Shown here: positions 22,872-34,463 of the stretch, piece by piece | Layout of the letters: each line of letters opens with the position of its first letter | How positions within the stretch are numbered: position 1 is the first letter of the stretch | Assembly (NCBI GenBank): GCA_016800925.1 | Contig: JABCPU010000354.1 | Span: 1-64,000, forward strand | Direction of reading: 5' to 3' | DNA from: Suillus spraguei | Lineage: Eukaryota; Basidiomycota; Agaricomycetes; Boletales; Suillaceae | Length of the DNA: 64,000 nucleotides | The notes under the pieces: model-generated | Told to the model about the DNA's origin: nothing | Database searches by the model: none | The model's input: only the letters and a program-made list of their open reading frames with translations | Program-made: the position numbers and the translations under genes

Positions 22872-24403
22872 TTACTCATTCTGATTAGAATAATAGATCA
22901 GATCGTCGCTGTACTCATAGTCTTCATCGAGGACTGACCCACCCATCATGTACTTAGCTTCATCAATTCCAGCACGTCGTTTTGAATCTCGTCTTTCTGC
23001 TGCTCTAGTTCGTTCGTCGTCAAGCTGTCTTTCCCAAGAGCGAAGTGCGTCATAGAACCCGTTATCTTTCCAGGTTAGAGTGAAAGGAGGGGTTCCGACT
23101 CGTTGAGGACAGTAAATGGATAAATGAGTAGGCGACCAGTATCGACAGACCCCACATTGGTATTCTGTGCAATTCTTCTGACGATGCCCAAGTAGTCCGC
23201 AAACACGGCATTTCATGTTTTCATCAGGATTAGAATGTACTTGTCGAAGTGGAGTTGGGGCGACAATGCGACAGTGAGGGCTCGCAGAGTGTGTGCGTTT
23301 CTTTCCCTGTTTACGAGTAATATGTCGAAGGGCTCGCTTGTTGCTAGAGCGGATATCGTCAATTTGTTGATCATCAAGAGTGTAATCAGAGGGTGCTGGT
23401 GTCATGACGGCTGCAGCTAGCAGTTCATCTGGGTCTGAGGAAGTTGTGGGTCCTAGGGCTTCTACGAGGACAGGGATGGTAGAGTTGAGAACGTGAGGAA
23501 TGACCATAGGAGGATGGATATGTAGGTCTTTCAAAAGTTGACCGAGTATGTCAACTTCGATGGGTTGATTGGGTAGTTCTTCAGTTACACGATTTCCGAG
23601 CGCGATAATCTCAGCAAGCTTATCGTGTAATGCGTTATTTATAACCGCCTTTTCATGCGTGGCACGGCATTCGGTGAATAGATGAGGAGGTTCTGTGTCC
23701 TCATCAAGCATGACGGTAGTGTTGATTGGCGATGGTGTAGGTTGTGTTTCATAATGGTGAATAGCGTCAATTAGACGAGCTACCAGTCCTCTCGCTTCTC
23801 TGGAGTCAACTGTTGCTCCCTCAAGCTCTTCAATGATAGCGTCAGCCATATTGTTGGCTTCCTGAACAGCAGCAAGTAAGCCAGTGAGGGCAGCGATATT
23901 AGAACGAGTGCCCGAATTGCAGATGGAAGGAGCAGGAACTGGGAGTGGATTTCTTTGTGGAGAGGGAGGTCTCGCCACCCCTGCTCGACGCTCGGCAATA
24001 TGTGAATAGCCATTTCAACATCAGCCTTAAAAGAATTGGGAAGGAGAAGCAGCCCGTAAGAGTGAATGCGTTTCTGGCAATGTAGGATTTGTTGTCGAAC
24101 GGCATCGTCGTGGACGTCATTGCAGATGGTTTCAATGAGGGCAGCTGTATGGATGATATTGGTGATGAGAATAGTGACAAACGCATCCTTGCCGGTAAGG
24201 ATCTTTTCAATCTCTGTTGCGTGTCCAGGGCAAAGGAGGGCTCCCTCGACGAAGGAGTTTCCGTCGATGTTTCTGATGAGGTCGGCATAGTGATCAGTAG
24301 TGGTGTAATTTTCTTCGGCGACAGGGTGAATATAGGCAGTGGGGAAAGAAGCATTTACGGGGGAGGTCATACTGGATTGTTTGTGGGGCTGATTCGAATT
24401 CAA
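22872..24403 (-). pseudogene. Extra 3' gene of the chromovirus: zinc-knuckle protein
   Basis: Between the chromodomain stop and the 3' LTR lie two overlapping same-strand frames (24403-23780 and 23978-22872). Together they would give a protein of about 500 aa. The first part is mostly alpha-helical by composition. The second contains helix-rich sequence, a basic patch (ITRKQGKKRTH), then CRVCGLLGHRQKNC (C-x2-C-x4-H-x4-C with H shifted) followed by CGVCRYW, and a charged acidic C-terminus. This is separate from the gag knuckle at ~28590. No signal peptide or membrane segment is visible, so it is not env-like. The first frame overlaps the end of pol in the -1 frame and lacks a clear ATG. A nucleic-acid-binding role is inferred. 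Confidence 0.7.
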
Positions 24404-25556
24404 AGGGCATACTGCTTCTTATAAGCAGTCAAGATTCTTGTGGAGTTTGCTAAATTCTTTTCCGGAAGCCACTCGTTATCTCCCGATGAATATCCTTTCC
24501 AAGAAACGAGATAACGTCGGTGATTACCGGTTCCTTTATGGGAGAGAATTGCTTCTACTTTGTATTCTTCTTCTTCTTCGATAATGTCAGGTAGTGGTTC
24601 AGGAAAGTTCGGACCGTGTACGTCTGTTTCGCTATAGGATGATAAGACGGAAGCATGGAAAGTGGGGTGAATTTTTTATTGTGGTGGGAGTTTGAGCGTA
24701 AAGGTGATGGGTGATAAGACATCGATGATCGGGAATGGTCCGTATCATTTTGGCGCAAGTTTCCGTGATGGAAGTTTAAGTCGGAGATTAGTGGCAGATA
24801 GCCAGACCTTATCTCCTACCTTCCATGGAATATACTTCTCTCCTCGGGATTGTTCAACCATTGTTTGCATTGCAATATTATGGCAGGCGATTGCTTTTCT
24901 CTTATCTTCTGCAGGGATTGTACTCGATTGTCTGCCGCGGGGACGGATGAATCGGGGATCAGGTGAGGGATAGCACATGGTTCGTATCCCATCATAAGAT
25001 AGAAGGGCGATGCATTCCTTGCATCATGTTTTCGGTGATTATGGATGAATTCGGCAATTGGTAAGTGTTCGACCCAATTTTCAGGATTATTGCGGCAATA
25101 GATGCGCAAGTACATTTCTAGTTCTTGATTGAGCCTCTCCATTTGGCCATCAGTTTGAGGGTGATAAGCCGTTGATGGGGCGATGATGTAGTCAAGAAGT
25201 CGGGCAAGTTCCTTAGAGAAGCGGGATAGAAATTGCGGACCTCGATCCGAGATGACTTTGTCATGAAGTCCGAATCGACGATAAATGTGTTTTAAAAAGA
25301 GTTTAGCAATGCCTTCAGAAGTGACGGTTTTTAAGCAAGGGATAATAATTACCCCCTTCATAAGGCCATGGTCTACCACGACCATGATACTGCCAAACCC
25401 GCCAGAGGTGGGAAGGTCGGTGATAAGATCAACGGAGACCTGAGAAAAGGGGGGAGTCGCAGACGAGGCAATTGGCATAAGCGGAGGACGGACAGGATGT
25501 GTGTCCGCTTTCATTTGCTGACAAAGGGCGCAACCCTCAACATATTTCCGGGAATA
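24400..25556 (-). pseudogene. Integrase and chromodomain part of pol
   Basis: The zinc-binding half (GCALCQQMK) sits near 25520-25545. The DDE core follows, with VDLITDLP (~25425), ISDRGPQFLS (~25250) and DGQMERLNQELE (~25130), then the GDKVWL barrel (~24805) and a clear chromodomain at 24430-24570 (EYKVEAILSHK, YLVSWKGYS, NEWLPEKNL). Pol ends with QYAL and TGA at 24400-24402. Integrase inserts the cDNA, and a chromodomain typically tethers it to histone-methylated chromatin. Lesions: an in-frame TAG at 25557-25559, a frameshift between the core and the barrel at ~24930, and another lesion near 24675. Confidence 0.9.
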
Positions 25557-27266
25557 CTATGACAGTTCTTCAGTAAATCGACCGGGATGTCCCGCGGTAG
25601 GATGATCATGGTACCTTTTCAAGATTTCGGGGCAATGTGTTGGTGGGATGTAGGCATGATCCTTAAAATAGAGGATGTTTCCCTCGATCTTCCAGTCAGA
25701 GAGGGCTGACTTCATAGGGGGAAGGCTTACGCCATCAAGGGCGTCAGATGCGGTTTTGAAGACAGGATCATCGAGAGGATCAGACGATGACAAAACATTC
25801 TGTAGGTCGGTGTTGATAAGACGAATGAATAGAGCATCAGGAAGGAGGGTCTGGTCTTCGTTATCATCTTTACTGGAGGTATAGTCGGGCCGGCGAGATA
25901 GTGCATCGGGTACTGCCAATTTGGTACCTGCAACATGATGCAATTCGATATCAAAAATAGACAAAATCAATTGACAGCGTGCTTGGCGACGGGTAAGCTT
26001 CTGTGCACTTCTAAAATATAGAAGATTCTTGTGGTCGGTGAATACCAAGACAGGGTGCTGATTTCCTTCCAAACAATGACGCCATTCGTTTAATGCCCGG
26101 ATGACGGCGAGGAGTTCCCAATCAAAGATTTGATAATTTCGTTCTGCGGGGTTCAAAGATTGAGAGAGGTATGCACAAGGGTGATAAACACCATTCTCAT
26201 CGGTCTGTAAGAGAACTCCACCAGTTGCTACAAGCGAAGCATTGGTAGCGATGGCAAATTGTCGGGAAGGATCGGGATTATGGAGTACTGGCTGGGAAGT
26301 GAAACATCATTTCAGTTCTTCAAAGGTGTCCATACATTCGGTTGACCAATCAAAGATTTTGTCTTTCTTTGTCAATTCGATAAGAGGTCGGGTGATATCA
26401 GAGTAGTGGGAAATGAATGTGCGGTAGAAGTTGCAAAAACCGAGGAATGACCGGACTTCTTTCACAGATTTTGGTGTTGGCCATTCTGTGATTCCCTTGG
26501 TTTTAGTGGTGTCCATAGCAACTTGTCCGGGCCAAATTATCATTCTGAGGTACTCCACTTCTTCTGCATTGAAGGTGCATTTCTCCGGTTTCAAGAACAG
26601 ATGTTCCTGTCGTATCTTTATCAAGACCCATCTCGTCCGTTCGCGGTGTTCTGCCATAGTTGTGGAGAAAATCAGGATATCGTCCATGTATATAACCATC
26701 CATCCTTTGTTGATCTCCTGCTGGAAGGTATGATTCATGTATGCTTGGAAAGTTGCTGGGGAGTTGCAAAGGCCAAAGAACATGATGTTCGGTTCAAATA
26801 GGCCGAATTCTGTAGTAAAAGCCGCTTTCCAACGATCGTCGGGATGGATGTGAATGTTATTATAACCGGACCGAATATCCATTTTTGTAAAGAACTGTGC
26901 ATTGTGAAGGCATGCGATGAGGGAAATAGGAAGTGGGAGCGGATAAGCATTTTTGACTGTCCAGTCATTGATGTAGCGATAATCTTGACAAGGACGTAAT
27001 TCTCCACTCTTCTTTCCCACAAAGAAGAAGCCACTGGCTTGGGGTGACTTCAATTCTGAGATAAAACCTTTCGCGGTGTTTTCATCGATAAATGTTTTGA
27101 TGGCAGCGCGTTCTTTTTCTGATAGCGGGTAAACCTTAGATGTGCGAGGAATAAAACCGGGTTTAGTATCGATCCGATGATCAATACCAGGGCGTTCGGG
27201 GGGTAGTTTGTTCAATCCATCTCTAGCGAAGACGTCTGCAAAATCGTGCAAATATTGCGGAACCAA
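25557..27266 (-). pseudogene. Reverse transcriptase-RNase H part of pol
   Basis: RT begins near 27260 ([19 protein letters not shown]), with the palm motif DIRSGYNNI (~26870) and catalytic YMDDILIFS (~26680). RNase H follows with DASL-like NASLVATGGVL (~26240), the NYQIFDWELLA block (~26110), TDHKNLLYF (~26030) and the end GTKLAVPDALSRRPDY (~25895). The frame is continuous except for one in-frame TGA at 26307-26309 in LK-stop-CF, where relatives have Arg, so CGA to TGA is likely. It is 1.7 kb of otherwise clean coding sequence, the best preserved part of the element. Confidence 0.92.
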
Positions 27267-28520
27267 TTCTTCAAAGGTTTTCTTTTCTTTTCCTTCTCAT
27301 CCGTGGCGAATTCCTGAGCCTTATTACTGTATTTCGGAGGAGGAAGGGAGATTGTGGAGTAGTTATGGAGTTGTTCGAGTCGGGAAGTTCCATCATGTGT
27401 GAGGGGTGTATCCATGGATACTTCTTTGACGATTCTCATGCTAACTCCGTCGGTGTCGTACTCCACCAAGAACTCCCCGTCTCCGAGTTCATAAGAGGAG
27501 ATTTCATGTACTTCCGGTGCATGCCAAACATCCTGCATCGTGTTGAATTGGTCATCATCTTCAGTAGGTATTGTAGACGTTATTGGTTTGTCTCGATCTG
27601 GAATTTCTTCGATGGAAGTAATGGGTAGTTTGGGTGGCACAAAGTATTTGGTTAACTTTGGAATAGTATAAGCACGTCCTCCTTGATCATCGTCAGGTTT
27701 TTGCTTTCCCTGTTGTTGCTCTGCAATTGGTCGTTTTTCAACTGGTTGTGACGGTGGTGGTCAGAACTCTGGTTCGAATTCATTCTTTCGTTTTTTCTAC
27801 ACAAGGAATAGGTGATGGAGGACGTTGCGGTAGTTTTACTTGTGGGGGAGGATCATTGATTGTGAATTCGACAGGGGTGACAATGGGAGAAGCAACGGGG
27901 GACTTTGGAAATCGTGAATTTTGCCATTTCTTGGGATGATGAAAGGCTGGAGGTAACCCATTCTTCTTTCGGTCGGTATCTATGTCAAGTTCGATTTCAT
28001 CAGACTTCGTTGTTCTAGGGAGGGAAAGTGTTTTGGCAGCCCAATCTATATGTGGGTTCATAGCACATAACCATGGGATCCCCAGGAGAATTTGATCCCT
28101 TCGTCCAAGTTTAGTGATATTGAACTTTCCATACATGGTTCGTTCGTCTATTTTCACCACTAAGAGACAATAGTGCATGATTGGTCCTCCCTTGATAAGA
28201 GTTCCATCCGCCATAGTAACTTGGAATGGTGTGTCAAGTTTTTGTCATGTGATTTTGTGGAGTTTTACAAATTCTTCGGAGATGAATGTGCCTGCTGCGC
28301 CAGAATCAATAATGGCAGTAGTGTCGACAGATTTTGAATGAATACGCGAGTGTAGAGTGATGGGAATACAAAGTTCTTTTCTTTCACCTACAGCACGTAC
28401 AAGTCTTAGTAGTACATTAGGAGAAACATACATCGAATCTTTGTTTCTCCAGTTTAAAAATCCTCTACAATCTGCCTCACTGTTTTGTCTTCTTCTTCGT
28501 TGTCCTTGACTTCGGTTTGT
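27212..28520 (-). pseudogene. Protease and linker region of pol
   Basis: A retropepsin-like active site (IDSGAAGTFISEE) lies near 28270-28310, followed by MADGTLIKGGP (~28205) and LLGIPWLCAMNP (~28080), the typical protease C-terminal motif of Ty3/gypsy elements. A long Pro/Glu-rich linker (27212-27780) leads to RT. Frame changes near 28230 and 27760 break it. The same order is seen in the palindromic copies. Confidence 0.85.
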
Positions 28521-29289
28521 CAGAGCGGCGTCTTCTTCTTTCTGTCGGGACAATTATGGATACGATGTCCGGTCTTCTTACATCTGAAGCATTGCCCCTT
28601 CTTCATACATTCAGATCTCTCCGTGTCGGAGATTTGGTCTACGACCATCGCATTGGAATCACGGTTGGGTGTGTAACGTGCGTTTCCATAGCTCTTCTTC
28701 TTCTGCTGCGGAGCATGATGTGTTCGTATCGCTTGAAGGCGATGGTGAGAGTTGTCAATGGAAACGCATTGCAGCACAACTTCGCGGAATACTTCTGAGA
28801 CATCTCCTGGTGCGAAAAGCTTGGTGAGGATGCCCAAGTTGAGACCATCTTGGAAGAATTGAATCTTGGTTGCGTTGTCGGTGATACGGGCTTTGGCTGC
28901 AAGCGCCTCGAAGTCAGCGATGTAGGTGTGAAGGTCACCGCTTCCTTGTTTGAGGTTTTTGAGTTTAGTTAACGCAGTTCCTTTAGTATCCACCGGGTCA
29001 AAGGCTTCTTTGAAGCTCTTCATGAAATCCTGTAATGTCCCATAACCAACTTTTTGTCCAGAGGTATCAGTTGACTGAGCATAGTCGAGGAATTGTTCCA
29101 AGATTTGGCATTCTTTTCGGTCATGAAGGATGTAATGAAAATGATTTTTTGCTTGTCGGTAGTGTAGAGCTTTTTGTTGATGTTGAAGCAAAGATTGCAT
29201 GATTGAATAAATTTGCGAGAGTTATCACGATCTCCATCAAAACCGGTTGGAAGACCGATTTTGTATTCAAATTCTTTGGTGGTTGTCAT
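28520..29289 (-). pseudogene. gag of the chromovirus, frameshifted
   Basis: The start MTTTKEFEYKIGLPTGFDGD is at 29289. The capsid-like helical part carries the motif DFMKSFKEAFDPVDT (~29030), DLHTYIADFEALAA (~28930) and FFQDGLN (~28855). The nucleocapsid knuckle CFRCKKTGHRIHNC (C-x2-C-x4-H-x4-C) is at ~28560-28610. A small deletion near 29105 (SW to EQF) shifts the frame between the two halves. Gag assembles the particle and packages RNA. Confidence 0.88.
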
Positions 29290-29406
29290 GATGATAATTC
29301 GTCTAGTGAGTTTATACTTTCTTGGTGCCTACATGCTCTGTCTTGCTGTCCATTAGGGCTTATCAGGGTTCGGGGTCGACAAGTGGGTAGTCGTCGGTCA
29401 AGTGGA

Positions 29407-29417
29407 CTTTAATCTTT
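29407..29417 (-). other. Self-priming primer-binding site
   Basis: Immediately inside the 5' LTR the minus strand reads AAAGATTAAAGT. It is complementary to ACTTTAATCTT at 29678-29688 (minus) in the same LTR. No tRNA-type TGG start is seen. Confidence 0.65.
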
Positions 29418-29891
29418 TGTTACGAACTGGGGTGGCGTCACCAGTGACAGTGAAAAGACACAGGCGGTCTGCTGGGAAGGTCTACAATATCCAGAGAGGA
29501 TAAGGTAAACGTACAAGGAACACGTTCCGAGTACGATCAAGGGTTCTGCCTCAAAGACAAGTCTAAGAGGTTCTATGAGAATAGAGACTAAGGCTAAGGA
29601 GTGCTTAGACTTAGAGATGATTCAAGATGACTTAGGTTGGAGACCTAAGCGAAGGATATTTCCAGGTAAAACCCAGTAAGATTAAAGTAAGGTATACAAG
29701 CATAATACAACATGCTTAAATAAGCCAATATGTGCGCACGGACCAAGAGAAGTGTGAGAATGTTAGTGCGTATCCAAAGAAGGAAGGCAACTATAGTACA
29801 GATGCGTTGAGCATATGAGTCAGAGTCTTGTTACGTAATATACGAAGTAAAGGAGACGAGAAAATGAATAGGGGTACGTACGACTGTAACA
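29418..29891 (-). repeat. 5' LTR of chromovirus
   Basis: 474 bp, identical to the 3' LTR except for four CpG sites that are kept here. TATA-like TTATTTAAG at about 29715-29724 (minus) lies ~30 bp upstream of the predicted RNA start at 29688. Confidence 0.95.
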
Positions 29892-29957
29892 CCTGGCATG
29901 CTGAACCAGCTCATGGTGAACCGGCCCTCAGTGGCATCTCTCGTTTATTCCTTTGAT
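29892..29957. repeat. Continuation of the ~60-bp minisatellite
   Basis: CCTGGCATGCTGAACCAGC and GGCATCTCTCGTTTATTCC continue the array interrupted at 22365. The first five bases are the second copy of the target duplication. Confidence 0.9.
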
Positions 29958-30262
29958 CGATATGCTGTATGGTATGAGGCCATGATGTTGGTCCAGCACC
30001 CCCATCAAGAAAAGATCGACGAATTGCGAAAACTGGTATACATGAGTTCTCGCTTGCAAACACCATCCATGTTGCTCTTGTCAAGGCTCATGCATGTGAG
30101 CAGAGTGCCCTGTCCTTATTGGCGGTTCTACATGTATTCCTTGTATCGTTAAGCTCGTGTTTGATTTCAGACTGCCAGCAGTCAGGTGACATCCGAATTC
30201 ACCCCTTTCTATTCACCCCCCTCTCAAGAAACTTGCGTCATTGTCTATTACCATCACAAATA
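29958..30262. other. No gene assigned upstream of XPG gene
   Basis: An open plus-strand frame ends at ~30152 with no recognisable domain. The promoter of the XPG gene presumably lies here; no clear TATA box was seen. Confidence 0.4.
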
Positions 30263-31825
30263 ATGGGAATACGTGGACTATGGGAGGTGAGCTGAGGTTT
30301 TCTTGCTTTGGGCTGAGGGTACTGACACTCATCACAGCAAGTCACTTTATCTGCTGAAAATCGAACTCTCAAGGAACTTGCAGTGTCAGAGCTGAAGACT
30401 GAAGATGTCGAAGGCGACCACAGGCTCCAATTATTCAAGATTGGGATTGATGCTAGGTATGATACCTCTCTTCTTTTGCATGTTTGTCAAACTCATTCAT
30501 GCTTATTAGCCTGTGGATGCACAGTGTCTGCGCTGTCTTTCGAATCAACCATGCAGGAGCTGGAAAGTCGCCAGAGCTGTGGACACTGTTCTTTCGACTG
30601 CGGGCACTACTGAAGCTGCCACTGCATGTGGTCTTTGTATTTGATAGCCTCGAGCGCTTGCCAGACAAAGGTCGCAAGGTTAGAAGTAGCCCCCACTGGC
30701 TCACTTGCAATTTCCAGTGCATGCTGGAGTTGTTTGGCTTTCACTGGACTGAAGTATGTTCCCTCTCCCTCACGATGTCGCCATCTCACCAGTGTCATAC
30801 CAGGCCCCTAGCGAAGCTGAAGCAGAACTGGCTACCATAAATGTTCATGGTGTCATTGATGCTGTGATGACTGAGGACAGCGATATCTTGATCTTTGGAG
30901 CTCCATGCATCATAAGAAGGTATGCTGCCATTTTTCTGTTGATGTGCTGCCGTTGATTCTTGTTAGTGCGAAAAATGACAAAGACTATCTCAACGTCCAG
31001 GTATTTACAGAGGATGGCCTTGAACATGGCTGCTCATTAACCCGAGGAGACCAGCTGCTAATTGCCCTGCTCACAGGTGGTGATTATGATGAGGGAGTGC
31101 CTGGCTGTGGTATTGAAATTGCGCACAAGGTGGCACTGCACAGTAAAATTGGCCAGATGATGCTCGATGCATTCCTGTCAATGACGCTGGGTGAATTCTC
31201 TGAGCAGGCTAAGGAGCTCGTTGATGATCTACGTACCCTACTTTCTACTGATCTTTACAACTTCCTTGAGCGCAGGTACAAGGCAGTCGCAGACCGCATC
31301 CCTCATGGTTTCCCTCAGCGTGCAGTGGTCAGCAAGTATGTTCACGCTCTCACATCTTTTTTGGCTGCTGGGGATGGTGCAGTGGCACTGCCCTGGGATG
31401 TCTCCTTCTACCAACCAGATCTCGCAAGTCTCGCAGACTTTTGCCGTCAGCATTTAGGCTGGGAGGATGATGCGATCATCGAGAAGATGTATGGGGGTGT
31501 ATGGGAAGGTGCCTATCTGTGTGCTTTATGCAAGGTAAGTAGCACTGTGTTTGTAGGCAGTTGCTAACTTGAATTTTAGTTGCCACAGCAGTCAGCAGAC
31601 CAGGCAGACCTTCGACCGAAGTTCAAAGTCGTTTCTCAGTTGACTCTTATGGCATTGAGGCACAACCTCGAAGTTTATAGTATTAAGGTTGACTGCCGGC
31701 ATTTAGGGCACAATACTCTGGGAAACGCTACTCCTGGTCAGTTGTCTGCCATGTATGTGCTTGTTCCAAAGGTCATACTGCAGCACATGGCACCAGAAGC
31801 AGCGCAGCAGTATATTAGTCTGTAA
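30263..31825 (+). CDS. XPG/Rad2-type structure-specific nuclease (GEN1/Yen1-like), six exons
   Basis: Exons 30263-30286, 30338-30456, 30510-30753, 30804-30919, 30967-31534 and 31580-31825 splice in one open frame of 438 codons; all introns are 45-53 nt with GT and AG. The N-terminus MGIRGLW is the XPG start, followed by IGIDAS and FVFDS (catalytic Asp), then SEAEAELATINV and TEDSDILIFGA of the XPG-I region, and TGGDYDEGVPGCG of the helix-hairpin part. All acidic residues expected for the two-metal site are kept. The family cuts 5' flaps or Holliday junctions. The ~200-residue C-terminal part has no second domain that I recognise. It lies 184 bp upstream of the Crypton recombinase, same strand. 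It is one of two genes in the window free of lesions. Confidence 0.85.
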
Positions 31826-32009
31826 ATTGTCGTATAGAAACACTAATCATCATCCATGTCAATTGTGCTCATTCTCCGGTTGAATGGTGTGAAATGTGAA
31901 ATAGCATTGAATAAATTAGAGGCTAGGGGCCCCTGACATGATCTCCATCCCAAAAATTTGAACTACTGGCTTCGTACTACACCACTCGTTCGGTTTGCAC
32001 CTTCAGAAC

Positions 32010-34463
32010 ATGACCCAGCTGAAGAAGGACTCTGCCGAGACCAAACAGCTGTCAGACACCATTCACAAGAAAGCTGGGCGAAAGAAGAGATCAGCTGTTG
32101 AGAAGATGGCTTTGGCAGATGTACAGAGGTATAAGGAACAGGGTGTCAAAACTCACCTTCAGGCAAGCAACATGAGGACGAACTATGCTGGGCATGTTCG
32201 TCGTGGACGGGAATGGCTGGCAAGCCACTTTGAAAGTTCTACTGTCAGCGAGACTCGGGGGGATGAAATAATCGAACACTCACTCATTCCACTGGTCACA
32301 ACTGCCGAAATACGTGCCAATAATGATGTGTATGAGGACCCTGCATTCAAAGATGCATTTGAGAATATACCGAACAGATGCTCCGACAAAGCGCTGGAAC
32401 TTTACATGTCCTTGAAAGGATTTCATGAGAATTTGAGTAAAACGACCATTGAGAGCATCCGCTCAGCCTTTAAGAAGATGTGGGAGTTATCGTCAGTATT
32501 GTGATGAATTAGAGCGCACAAGTACTGACCTATATTCCAGTGATGGTGATACCTATCGTGGTAAATGGCATTTTCATGAGGCAAAACAGCGCTGGGAAGG
32601 AAATCCCGCTGATTCTGCAGACATCTATGATGTGCTGTCGTCCATCAAACATAAAGCAAGCATGGAGGGTGGAGATCGGACTCACTCAATGGTGATGACG
32701 AAGGACTACATGGATCGGGCGTTCCGATGGCACCAGGCTGCATGTCCACTAGATATTGCACTGCAAATGATTCAGAAGGTGATGAATGGTGCTCAGCCTT
32801 CAGATATTTGTCTAGACTTAGAAACGAAGACAAAACTCACCCGCAATCTCGAGCAAATCACTTTCGCATCAAACGGATGGACATTATGGACCAGGTGCGA
32901 TCCTTCTCGTTTGTGGTACTTGCGCCGATCCGATTTGCTGTAGGTGTTTTGAGCTCATCAAGTTGCAATGAAAAGACATCTCACTTGATACTACTGTTTT
33001 GGACGGCGTGCTTAAGATGTACCTTGCAAATGAGACACTGACGCTGAGTAAATGCACGTCGAACTTTGAGATTTTTCTTGTGAACTGGAAAGGATGGCAA
33101 AAGAAGGTAGACAAAGGCCAGTGGGAAGTGGACTTGAGATGTGAGTTGCTTGTATCAAATTGGAGCTGATAGTGCGTGACTGAATTATCCTACCAGCAAA
33201 TCACTACAAGATATATCCACATCCTGATGCGCCAGCATGCAACAGTTTCTTCTGGACAATGATTTGGATCAAATGGCTCGAATCATTTCATTATGGGTGC
33301 ACCCTCCAGCCAAACGACTTCCTTTTCCCCACCATGAGTGCAAATGGTGTTGTGCATCCTGGACAGCCGATCTCTCACGATACCATACAAAAATGGATCA
33401 ATGAGTCTACCACCAGCACTGGCATCTGTGGTAACTTCTCTACTCACTGCTTTCGTCGGGGAGGTGCACAATATTGGTTTATGTTTGCTCCAGTAGGTCA
33501 ACAGTGGATGCTTGCAAAAGTTCGTTGGTGGGGTGGATGGGCTGATGGTGAACATGTACGTTTCCTGTGCTCACAACTGATGCTTGACTGACATAGCTAT
33601 TATTTTTTCTCGTCATGTCTATTTTCAGCGTGATACGCTCATTCGATACCTTCTCGATGAACTACATGCATATGAAACTGACTACAGTGATGCCCTTGCC
33701 CCCATCTCCCGTGATGCTGATGCCTCCCTTGCCGGTGAACATGTGCTTACCAAACCAGCCTCCACAGAGGAGCTTCACATGGTCCATGCATCTGTTACAG
33801 CAGATGTCAACAGCCTGCGCAATGACATGCACTCCCTAACAAGTGTTGTAGTGCAGGCTGCCTGCACCACAACTATTGCCCTCCAACACCTTGATTCCGG
33901 CCACCACTTCACTAACGTCTCTGAGTCTGCCTCCCCCACAATGACTCCTCCGCCGGTTGGCACAGTCCAACGGCCACTCTCACACAGACCTCTTGTCACC
34001 CCAATGCCTACTGTGGCCCTCTCTACCTCCAGCACATCATGATGGCCCCAAATTCCCGCCACAGCATCCATTTCCCAGCAGAAACTCCCTACACCTGGCC
34101 TCGTCATTCCTTGGATCCCAGTCACTCATTTCAATGGCACTTCCAGCCCAAAGAATAAATCCTGGAAGGAGATCGTTGAGCACTGGCTAGTTGGCGATAG
34201 GGACCGAGGACTCACAACACCATTGAAGGATTGGCCAAGGGAGTGGTACAAAGGTGCAAATAGACGGTTTGCATCAAAGTACCATCGTGCTAGAATTTAT
34301 CAATCAGTAAGTCTCTATGCTGGTATCTATTCCAGTACTACTCACCTTTTGTTTCGGTTCCAGGTATGAGTCAAACGAGGCGCGCTTCCTCGCAGCTTAT
34401 CCAGAGGCTGAGCTTGGCCACACCCAACTCCTGAAAGCCGTGAACAAGGCACGCGCTGCATGA
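32010..34463 (+). pseudogene. Crypton tyrosine recombinase with GCR1_C-like DNA-binding tail
   Basis: Exons 32010-32491, 32541-32894, 32944-33140, 33197-33555, 33629-34306 and 34364-34463. The catalytic set of a tyrosine recombinase is visible: TLWTRCFELIKL (Arg I), STHCFRRGGAQYW (His-x-x-Arg), VRWWGGWADGEH (Trp/His position) and DTLIRYLLDEL (nucleophile Tyr). A Pro/Ser/Thr-rich linker leads to WKEIVEHWLVGD and PLKDWPREWYKGANRRFASK, typical of the GCR1_C domain of fungal Cryptons. Lesions: in-frame TGA at 32969-32971 directly after IKLQ, where CGA is expected, a second TGA at 34040-34042 in the linker, and a frameshift near 34285. Cryptons move by recombination through a circle and have no terminal inverted repeats, so the borders are not visible. 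Confidence 0.82.

Larger units (their letters stand above)
22366..29891 (-). mobile_element. Full-length chromovirus (Ty3/gypsy), 7526 bp, TSD CCTGG
   Basis: Two 474-bp LTRs bracket gag, protease, RT, RNase H, integrase, chromodomain and an extra 3' gene, all on the minus strand. Perfect duplications CCTGG lie at 22361-22365 and 29892-29896 within the minisatellite. The LTRs differ at only four positions, all CpG transitions, so insertion was recent. The primer-binding site is complementary to the LTR's own RNA start, as in Tf1/sushi elements, and the chromodomain fits that clade. Stops and frameshifts in gag and pol suggest the copy is dead or incorrectly called at some bases. Confidence 0.95.

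Noticed and set aside
22872..24403. Envelope gene making the chromovirus a retrovirus-like element
   Set aside because: No signal peptide, transmembrane segment or cleavage motif; instead Cys/His knuckles and acidic and basic patches.
30263..34463. A Starship-type giant mobile element
   Set aside because: The recombinase has a Crypton-like GCR1_C tail, the fungus is a basidiomycete, and no cargo borders or DUF3435 features were recognised.
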